Part shown: piece after piece, positions 11,628 through 20,872 of the stretch
Layout: each line of letters starts with the position of its first letter
Position numbering within the stretch: the first letter of the stretch is position 1
Assembly (NCBI GenBank): GCA_036874045.1
Contig: JAZBRI010000011.1
Location: 7,755,001 to 7,819,000 of the forward strand
Reading direction: 5' to 3'
Length of the DNA: 64,000 nt
From: Cymodocea nodosa
Lineage: Eukaryota; Streptophyta; Magnoliopsida; Alismatales; Cymodoceaceae
Position numbers and translations under genes: made by a program
Notes under the pieces: generated by a model
Seen by the model: the letters and a program-made list of their open reading frames with translations, nothing else
Databases searched by the model: none
What the model was told of the DNA's origin: nothing

Positions 11628-12847
11628 TGTTAGGTATTTAATTTTGATGATATATGCTTTATTAACGTATTTAAATAAGTCTACATAATATTCTCTAAGT
11701 ATATTTCTCTAAGTATAATAGTTAACAGATTATCGGAAAGTTTTATTTTTATGTCGGATAAATTAAAGATTTCCGAAGAGCTAGATTTGCAATAGTTAAA
11801 CTTTCGAATAGTTAATGTTTCGTTTTTGTCGAATACTTTATGTTAAAAACTCGTATAGTTAAGTTATCTGCACATGTGTTTTTAATGTTTTAAGTTGTCA
11901 CATGTTTTTCATGTGCGTTCGGTAATGAAAAATCGAATAGTTAGATAACTGTTCGAGTTTTTATACGCATGGATAGATAATTATTCGAGTTTTATAAAAG
12001 GACTAACGAACAGATAAGTTTCCTTATTTAGTCACGTGTTTTGTAGGTGCAAAAACTCAAAGAGTTAAAGGATAAGTGTTCGAGTTTTTACAAGAGTTAA
12101 AGGATAACTATTCGACTAAATCAAAGACTTAGAAGATATTCTACAAGACTCCAAGAAGATAAAGTTTTGGTAAATCTACGAGTGGAGATCGTGGAAACTC
12201 AAAATGTTAGTGAAGAAAGTGGAAATTTAAATAGAAAGTAATTTGGATTAAAGAGAAAATTAGTACGTGGATTATGGATTATGGATTGTGGATCAAGTAG
12301 ATGAACATGTTGAACGTGAAAGACAACAAAGTTCGACTACTAATAGAGAGTACGAGCTACATTACAACAAAGGATCCCAATCTCAAAAACCAAGTCTGAA
12401 TATTCAATCTAGATCCCTAACTGAAAAGTTAAGTTTGAATATTCATATTCTGAAAAGTTCTCCAACATCAGAAGAAGTTCGAAATTCCAAGCAATTTTAG
12501 AAAAGGAGCTACAAACGCAAGAAGTCTGGAAATTCAACAACTAGAGAAGAAGAGATACAGAAGTTGAGCAAAGAGAAAGAAAAGAGCTGTGTGCATAAAG
12601 ATCAGGTTTTATACAACTCAAAATTAGTTTTGAAAAAGAACTTTGTTTTCCTATTTGAATTGTATATCAAAAATTACTGTATCAAAACCGTCAAGAAGGG
12701 AATTGAGCTGAAAAGATATTATAAATTCTGTCTTTAAATAAAAGAATAGAATTTCATTTACGAGTGTTTTGTGCTCTTGTTTTATCCACTAGTTTAATTA
12801 CTAAAGACACAATTCACCCCCCCTCTTGTGATACAGACGATCCTACA
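11628..12847 (+). repeat. Copia solo LTR nested in Athila A
   Basis: 1,220 bp with the Sirevirus-like start TGTTAGGTATTTAATTTTGA and an end with a C-rich run followed by GATCCTACA. Flanked by a perfect 5-bp duplication ATAAC (11623-11627 and 12848-12852). U3 contains repeated forms of the TCGGATAGTTA motif. No internal region is present, so it is a solo LTR left by recombination between two LTRs. Confidence 0.93.
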
Positions 12848-12852
12848 ATAAC

Positions 12853-13140
12853 TTTACAAGAAGTCTGTTGAGTTATGCTTAACTCAACGAACTTACTCTG
12901 TTGAGTCTAGGATAAGTTAACAAACTTACTCTGTTGAGTTAACTGTAACTCAACAGAGTACTATAGTTAAGTCCACAGACTTAGTCCGTAGAGTTAACTG
13001 TAACTCCATGGAGAAGTGAGTGAGAGAGCGAGAGTTTGCATAGGAAAATGACCTGATTACCTGTCAAAAACTTGAGGTTTATTTATACTAAAACTTATGA
13101 TTTAAGGGGGCATTATTCACAAAATCATTTAAAACTTAGA
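12853..13140 (+). repeat. Array of CGTTGAGTTA-type palindromic motifs
   Basis: Seven or more near-copies of TCTGTTGAGTTAACTGTAAC-like sequence and its complement lie within about 180 bp. It is the same theme as in the Athila LTR U3, but here it lies inside the element between pol and ORF X. Confidence 0.75.
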
Positions 13141-13149
13141 ATAATAGAG

Positions 13150-15415
13150 ATTAGAACGACTCTGTTCCATTCCATCACACCACGAAGATAAGATGACGCC
13201 AGAGTTTTAGGAGGTAGTTGACATTACAAGATTTCTTAGAGAGTCAAAGGAATGGCATACAAGACAAAAGATCAGGAACATGACACGAGAGAAAGAACTA
13301 GAAAAGATAGAATCTAACATCTTCTACTAGAGAAAAGTTTTGGTAGATTTAGATATTAGAATACCTCAAATAGTGGAAACAAGAATTAAAGTAGCAATAG
13401 AAGTAGTTGTAAATAAGGAAAGAAAAATTAGACCAAATAATGAAGTTGCCTTAGAATTGATCTGACGCAAGTCTAGATTATGGTTTGTGAGACATATTGT
13501 TGGACATGTCTGGTGGGAAATCAGGGAGTAACAGAGGAAGGCAGCTGAAGAACCAACAGCAGAAATGCTAGCTACAACAGTAGAACAAGTAAGACCTTTA
13601 GTTCCACCATCTAAACCACTAGAAAGGGTGGTAGTTATGGGGCCTTCTACTAAAGAAGAGTTGAAAGAATTTGAAGAACTAGTTCGAGTTGGGAAAAACC
13701 AAGGAGAATTAGAAGATTTGGTAGTAGCTAAAGCACATCTGGTGTATGATGCACTTTACAAAAGGAGGACTATAGAAAAGTTGAAGGCCTAATATAAAGT
13801 TAAAGTTGAATAGCATCAAGAAGCCACTGCCATACCTACTATAAGAGAAACTGAAGTTGGTCCTTCAAGACGAGTAATTATAGAAAAAGTAAAATAGGAA
13901 GAGTTAGTAGTTGTGGCTCGAGGGCTTAAAGAGCCCAATTTTGTTGACTTAGTGTCAGAAGAAGAAGAGGAGGAAGACTAGGTATAGTTATTTAGAAGAA
14001 GGAAAGAAAAAGAGATGGTGCCTAAAGTTCAAGCAGAAATTAAACCTGAACCTATAATATCTACAGTAGGGCATAAAGAGCCCATTTTTGTAGATTTATT
14101 ATTCGAATCAGAGGAGCAGCAGCAGCAGCAGTAATAGCAAAGAGAAGAAGAAAAGTAGGCTGAAATTAGTCTACAACCTATACAAATAGAAGAAACTAAA
14201 GTTAAGGTAGAAACTGATTTGCTTGTGACTCCATCCCAATCTGCCATAAAATCAGAAAAAATAATGACAATGCAGATTGGTAGTCAGGAGGAAGAAGAAA
14301 TAGAAGAAACTGAACAAGAACATATAGAACAAAAAGGAAATGACTCAATAGATTCCACTAAAGGGGGAGAGACTCTTTAGAAAATTTTTGAGAGAATTCA
14401 AGAAAGAATAGTGGAGAGTTCTACTAACTCTCCACCACAGACAGAAGTAGAAATAAGAATGCAAGAATCTCCAGATCATTTCCAACAAACTCAAGTTCAT
14501 CAAATTGAAGAAGAAATTCAAGAACAAACCCTAGTAGAGGAACAAATTCAAATTCTTAACCCTTCCCTACAGCAAGTTCTAAATGAAGTATATTTTTGGA
14601 GTTAGGAAGCAATGAGTAAATATCAAGAGATTAGGGGTTATGATATTATATATAGTAGACCATTAAATTAGGACGGTATGTAGAAAATTAAAGAATTATT
14701 TAAGTTCCAAGGTATACTGACATTTATTTCTCAATAGAAAGGGCATGTAGTATATGAAAATCTAGTGTCTTGTTTTTATGCCAATTTAAGAGGAGAAAGA
14801 GGATTAATTTCCAACATGGAGCAAGTTGATGTATTGATAACACCAAAGCTTCTCTACAATATTTTCGAATTGAAAAATGAAGGAATAGAAATTCTAGAGA
14901 GCACAACTACAGTCAAGTGGATAGAACAAGAAATAAAAGATTGTTTAGCTATCAATCCTGATGTGTCATTATTAAACAGATTAAAGTATTTAAATGGTAA
15001 AGCACACATGATAACTAATATTTTGATAAAAAATGTCTACCAACAACAAGGCCATGATATAGAATTAAGTCAATTTGTTAAATGGACCACATATGCAGTT
15101 GTGAACAGAATTCAAGTTTATTGATCTTCGATTTTTATCTCCAAGTTGAGAGCAATAAAGAAAAAATTATTTTATGGAGATCTGATTCCACTACTGATGG
15201 TAGACAGCATTGACTTCACAAAATGGACATCCAAGAGAATAAGATCTAAAGCTATTTCAATGAAATAAATATAAAAATTATAATGCTATAGCTACTATTT
15301 TGATAGTTGGACCTTCTAAAGACATTACAAGAGCTGTAGAACGTATAAATCAATTTGAATAGCAATTAGAAAAGCTTTAGAATGAAGTAGATGAACTTAG
15401 GAAGAAAGATTAAAA
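13150..15415 (+). pseudogene. ORF X of Athila-like copy A, unrecognised
   Basis: A long broken coding relic. The first two thirds are acidic and Glu/Gln-rich (including a run of Gln codons at 14116-14132) and low in complexity. The best-conserved part is about 14720-15120 and contains FYANLRGERG and NRLKYLNGK. Copy B has the matching stretch on the minus strand (62219-62422), where NRLKYLNGK recurs. The tail ends in a coiled coil (LEKL.NEVDELRKKD). The FYANL pattern recalls an uncharacterised plant transposon protein family seen in some Gypsy elements, but I cannot confirm it. No membrane segment is visible, so an envelope role is not supported. Fossil. Confidence 0.6.
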
Positions 15416-16560
15416 TGTATTGTTTGTCTACTTGTATTGAAAAAAATATCTGATTATATGTAAATGTAAACTATTTATATAAATGAATGTTTGAATTTTA
15501 GATGTTTCTAAATTTGTGTAATTGTGAATGAATGATATAACTGAGAACTGTATTGAATTGAATATTATATAGCTGTTTAAAGATTTGCAGACTATTTAAA
15601 AGTTTTACAATTTTTATGAATGACATGGTTAAATGCGCAATGATTGGATAATGTCTGAATATATCTGCATATCGAAAAGTAAAATGTAAATTCTACATAA
15701 CAAGAAATGAATTGTAAGTTAAATATGCATATAATGTTCAGATTTAAATGAGTTAAATTAGAACACTACATTAATGAAATGTATTTAACTTTAATTAAGT
15801 TGATAAAATGTAGGAAAAATATATATATATATATAGAAGTTAATACGAAGAGTAAGCTTTAGAAAAATTTGCTAAGTGTTAACTCAATGAAGTAAATTCG
15901 TTGAGTTAACCTTAACTCCACGAGGTCAATAATAAAATATAAGGTCACTCCGTTGAGTTATCTGTAACTCAATGAAGTTAGTCCGTGAAGTTAGCAAATA
16001 GGCGACGAAGCTAATCCGTTGAGTCAGCTGTAACTCAACGAGATTAGTTTGTTAAGTTAGAAATAGTAACCGAAGCTAGTCCGTTGAGTTAACTGTAACT
16101 CAATGAAGTTAGTTTGTAGATAAAGTTGAACAGTTATTCTTTTAGCCACAAACGAAACTTCATGGGTTTAGCAGTTACTGAAATTTGAAATTTGAAGTGG
16201 AACACGTATCCATAAAAATAGGAACCATACTGCATGTTACAAGACACGTTCTTGCAACGAGATTCATTTGCCTTATGGACTTGCATTATAAATATAGAAT
16301 AGAATGTTATTTACGAGTTACTAGCACTTGAGGAACAAAAGGAAAATTCATTGGGGAACTGGAAGGAGAAGCAGTTGATTCAACTTCATCCATCAACAAC
16401 CATTTACCTAAAAATAAAGCTTCAGACTAGTATGTAATTAATCTTCTACTATTTTACTTTATGTTAAGAGTTTATAAGCACATGGATTCGTTCTCCTAAC
16501 ACTAAACGATTAGTAAGAATACCTACACAAGATTATTCAACACAGAGGCGTATTGAAATA
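15416..16560 (+). other. Spacer between ORF X and gag with motif array
   Basis: No coding signal. It holds an AT dinucleotide run (15821-15834), a CGTTGAGTTA motif array (15870-16120), a TATA box and a purine-rich leader. Similar sequence occurs in copy B (60830-61860, minus) and copy C (29078-29760), including the stretch GGAACCATACT and the leader before gag. This conservation suggests it works as a promoter/leader for the gag/F-box unit. Confidence 0.65.
16287..16294 (+). promoter_or_regulatory. Candidate internal TATA box before gag
   Basis: TATAAATA within CATTATAAATATAGAATAG. The same string occurs on the minus strand of copy B (61079-61086), and a weaker form occurs in copy C (near 29453). 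It lies about 270 bp before the gag start in each case. Confidence 0.45.
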
Positions 16561-16808
16561 TTTTCTGAATTGGACTTTAACGAAATCCTTAGGGGTGTAG
16601 CTAACCTTTCTTTAAAAGAGAACAAAGATATGGCTGCTCCAATAGAAAAACCATTAAGGGAAATTCTATATCCTGAACTAGTTGATGAACCTTCATGTAT
16701 TCGATTGCCAAACTTTGAGGGAGATAGGTTTGAACTGAAATCTAATTATATTAATCAATTGCCACACTTTCATGGATTAGAAAGAGAAGATGCCTATTAT
16801 TTCCTAAC
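16560..16808 (+). pseudogene. Athila gag, first part only
   Basis: Begins DFNEILRGVANLSLKENKDM and includes PSCIRLPNFEGDRFELKSNY and HFHGLEREDAYYFL, the recognisable start of Athila gag (the ELKS..I..LP.FHGL pattern). Copies B and C carry more of the same protein. In A only this first portion is represented before sequence that leads into the F-box gene. Fossil. Confidence 0.85.
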
Positions 16809-16884
16809 TCCACGAGGGTATGTAAGTAACTATGTTAATTTTATCTCTGCTAAATTTTGTTTATGTTATACAAAATCAAAACAG

Positions 16885-18023
16885 ATGGAATTAATGAAAT
16901 TACCACTAGATACACTGAGGGAAGTACTGAGTAACTTATCAACTAAAGATCTGTACAGATTATGTTGTGTGTCAAAGGAAATTAAAGAATGTGTTAGAGA
17001 AAAATATTTTCATGAACTACAAACTACAAAGATGACTAATATTAGAGATGGATTTTTATGAAAGTCATTTAATCATAGTTCAATCAACTATGAATATCTA
17101 AATATGAAAGAAACTACTATAATTCCACCCAATATATTAGAAGAAATAGATCATATTATGGGGATAGACGAAGGATTAATTATTTATAGAACCAAACCAA
17201 GGTATGCAATTCTATTACCTGATATTTTGATTAGAAATCATATCATTAGAGAAGAATGGAATATAGGAAGGCCTAATAGATTTGAAATACCAACTGAAAA
17301 TTGTGGGTCAACTTTAACAGTTTCTGATAAAAATGTGACCATTCCTAAAAAATTGTATTACTAGAGACCAACTGGAAATTGGGATGAAGATTTATGTTTA
17401 AGTGTGTATAATTTCCTTAATAGATCTTGGACTGAAAATACTATGATATATCTAAGACAAAAAGCATTAATTAACAACATACATGTCGTACTTGATGGAT
17501 ATATATATCTAGCCACAAATATATCAATTGCATTTAGATCTGATTTATACATAGTAAGCATAGATAGTTATGATGATGACTTTATAGAAATACTACCTAT
17601 ACCTAGTGATATAGCTAAACCACCGTCTACAGAACAAGATAAAATTCAATTAGGAATGTGGTATAATGAATATGATGATCCTACTTTATGTCTGATAAGA
17701 TGGTGGGATGAAATGATGAAATTTCAAATATGGATTATGAAAGATCTAAATGAATGGAAGTGAGAAGAGGAATATATTGAAATATATGTAGAAATAGAAA
17801 CAACTACATTATCTTAGAACAGAAAAGGACCCCTTTTGCATTTCAATTTATTAATGGTAATATAGTTATATTTAGTATTGATAACATATTGCAAGTTTAC
17901 AAGTTAAAAAGGAAAGCAAACTACATTAAAATAGAATTAATAGCAAGAAGAATTATGCCTAAAAAGTTTGCTTGGACTGATACATTTATTCCATTTGTCA
18001 CTACTTTTCAATCATGTTCTTAA
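16885..18023 (+). pseudogene. F-box/FBA gene carried by Athila-like copy A
   Basis: The first about 45 residues read as an F-box: LMKLPLDTLREVLSNLS, then KDLYRLCCVSKEIKECV, the LP..L..IL..L....L.R...VSK pattern that binds SKP1 in SCF ubiquitin ligases. The rest (about 330 residues) resembles a plant F-box-associated domain: DGYIYLAT, RWWDEMMKFQIWIMKDLNEWK, then EEYIEI, and finally INGNIVIFSIDN. An FBA-type C-terminus normally selects the substrate. The same gene lies in copy B. Captured host genes are the simplest source, since Athila elements do not normally carry F-box genes. It sits where Athila envelope-like ORFs usually lie. A splice-acceptor-like AAAACAG precedes its ATG. Fossil with a few breaks. 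Confidence 0.78.
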
Positions 18024-19219
18024 ATTGTGATTTTGTACTTTTAATGTTGTGTAAATTCTACATTTATTTTTAGAAAAAAGAAGAAAGATTTTTTTTTTTT
18101 TTTAGTTTTTGTTTTATGTTATGAAAAGAAAAGAAAAAAAAAAACAAAATATCAATCCAATTTGTTGATATCTATTTTGGGAAACCAACTAGCTTGCTTG
18201 TGAGCCACCAAAGGCATAGAAGTCTAGGTTCCACACAAGACACTAATTTAACAATTTATGTTTTATTGTTAAATGTTATTTTATTATATATTCTACTTTT
18301 ATTTGTGAATGAAAAGTTTTTCAGAATCAAAAGACAGAAGATATTGAAGAAGATACAAAAGAACAAGGTATGTAATTAATTACTTATCCTAAATTTACAT
18401 TTAAACTTAGTTAGTGGAGTTATTCATTAACTCAATGAATTAAGTTCGTTGAGTTAGGTGTTAAGTCAACGAAACAATATTCACGCCTGCTAATATTTAC
18501 TATATTTACTGTAAAATCTTTTACATTGAGGACAATGTAAAATGTAGGTATGGGGGTAGGTAATTAAATTAAAAGCCAACTAATTTTGTTAAATAGAGGA
18601 ACTAGGATTGTGCTGCAAATTTCTATGGAAATTGAAAAAAAACTTTTATGAATTTGCTATAACTAATCAAAATTTCTTGTAACTATCCGATAATTGAGAC
18701 TATCAAATTTTTAAGAACTGTAACTGCTTGAATGTTATAATCTTATATAAGATGCTACAAATTTTACTATTAATATAAATCTAGATATAGTATCTTATGT
18801 TTTTGCTAAATTTTATGAGTTTAACAATTTCACGATTTTAAAAAGAAATCAGAATGCTTAACTGAAACTCAGTAAATTATTTGAAATCCTGAAATAGTTG
18901 AAATGTTGATTTTTAGATTAAATGAAATACATATGATCAAGGATACATTTAATTTGATTGATTAAACTTGTAGAATGATTTATATATAAATCTTATTAAA
19001 CTACAGAAAAAGTATGATCTTATTGATATGGATTCATGTTTTCAATAAATTATAGAAGTAGGATTATATGAGATTTGTGTTTTACTACATCTGTATGAAT
19101 GAAACACATATATATAATGTGTTGAAAAGAAAAAGAGAAAAAAGAAAAATTTTGAGAGTTTATTGATTTGTTTTATCACGAGCCTTTTGTACTTGAGCAG
19201 ATAGGTATGTAAGGATTGT
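18024..19219 (+). other. Athila A 3' untranslated region
   Basis: No coding signal. It contains poly-T and poly-A runs (18089-18150), a short CGTTGAGTTA motif group (18410-18475), the hairpin/G-rich tract at 18519-18560, and AT-rich sequence to the 3' LTR. Copy B has the same order on the minus strand (49585-51493). Confidence 0.65.
18519..18560 (+). other. Hairpin followed by G-rich tract
   Basis: The arm TTTTACATTG, loop AGGA and its exact complement form a 10-bp perfect stem, followed by GTATGGGGGTAGG. Copy B keeps it with one change (minus strand, about 50975-51017). Many plant Athila-type elements have a GGACAATG...TTTGGGGG block here. Polypurine-tract or RNA-structure roles are inference. 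Confidence 0.6.
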
Positions 19220-20872
19220 TGTTTAGAATGAAAAAGTGCATAATATTAACAGTTAAATGATGGTTAATTGCATAATATTTAGCTTATCATATGAGAATTA
19301 AGTCATTATGTTATAATTGCACTATTATATGCTTTAACGAAAGAATCTGCTTAATTTCGGGGAATTAATGTTAATTTAGTACATTTCTAAACTGTCGGTA
19401 AATTGCAAGCTATGAAAGTCTTAAGTATCCAAATTTTCTGTTATTTCAGACAATTGTGTTTAACGTACCGAATAGTTATGCTTAATGTACTGAAGAGTTA
19501 TGTTTAAATTACCGAATAGTTATGTTTTAAAAGAATATTTTATTATTTCCTAAAGTACACGTGTCGAAACAATAATGCATGACTTAAGTGGACTTTCGGT
19601 GAGTTATCTCTAAGTATCCGAAATTGCAGCTGGACATCGAATAGTTATATGTGTAACTCTCCAAAATCTCCTTTTATTATAAAATAGTTGTAGACACGTG
19701 TCATGTTCTGGAAGAATGACTTAAGTGGATTTTCGATAAGTTATCTTTAAGTATCCGAAATTGCAGATGGGCATCGGATAGTTAGACTTGTAACTCTCCG
19801 AAATATTTCTTTATTATAAAACTACTGATGGCACGTGTCGTGATCTAGAAGATTGACTTAAGTTATATATCGGTGAGTTATCTGTAACTATCTGGAATGC
19901 ATCTGAGCATCGGATAGTTAAGTCTGTAAGTATCTGAAATGCACCTAAGCATCGGATAGTTAAATTTATGCACGTGTTTTATTGTTAAATCAACGAAGCA
20001 AGTCCGTTGAGTTATCTGTAACTTACAGACCGTTTATTTTCTAATATGCCACTATAGCGGTTGTAGAAACAGGACAGTTAGAAGAGAAAAAACCATGATC
20101 GCACGTATCACGCAAGAATTCACTCGTTGAAGGGAGAAGAAATCATCGTCGTTGATATGAATGAAGGAAATCCAACCGACTATTCAAGTAGAAGCAGTTA
20201 CCACTGAAGAAATATAAAAGAAAAGAAGAAAAAGAAGTAAAGGGTGTGATCGATGGGTGTGGCTAGTGTGTGTAGAGGAGGATCACCGAGCTTTCTACAG
20301 GCAGCGTCAGCAATTCTCTAAAGTACCACACCAACCATCATCACCACCACCATAATCACCAACCATCGGAGGTCTATGAGGATACTTTCCTGATGTCAGG
20401 TTGATTCCAAGCCAAATACAGTGTCTTACAACCACTATGAGGAGTGATCGCGTCATAGGAAGGGAAGCCATTTTCACTAAGCACCGACTCATATCTCAGG
20501 AGATCGTAAAGCTTCTAGCCTTGGCTTCGGGTTGATGCCTGTATACTGAAGAGGAGATCATTTTGCAATTCTAGACTCGCAATTCTATAGGGAGAGGAGA
20601 TAGAATTGTAAGTGGTTTAATTTTCAGTGGTGTAATCGCGTCGCATGTAGTGACGGGAGTATTTACTATCGATTGATATTACTTTACATTTCACCTTTCG
20701 CCCATTTCCATGCTCATATCAAAATAAAAATATCAAAAACAACTTATCTGTGTTTATATTTTGTATTTGAGTATTATATTGTTTGTTTTGTATCGTGATT
20801 AATGTTATCTTTGTCAGTGTTGTGATTGTTTTATGTTTGTTTTAGTTTTACAGTTTACTGAAATTGGTTCGT
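19220..20872 (+). repeat. Athila LTR variant, first unit of doubled 3' LTR
   Basis: Starts TGTTTAGAATG and covers about the first 1.65 kb of the LTR. Its U3 differs from the outer LTRs: it carries several CATCGGATAGTTA / CTATCCGAAAT motifs (19470-19970), the theme otherwise seen in Copia LTRs. The TATA box is at 20213-20220 (TATAAAAG). It runs directly into a second LTR at 20873. Confidence 0.75.

Noticed and set aside
13150-15415. ORF X as an envelope-like gene
   Set aside because: No signal peptide, membrane segment or cysteine pattern is visible; it is acidic and coiled coil.
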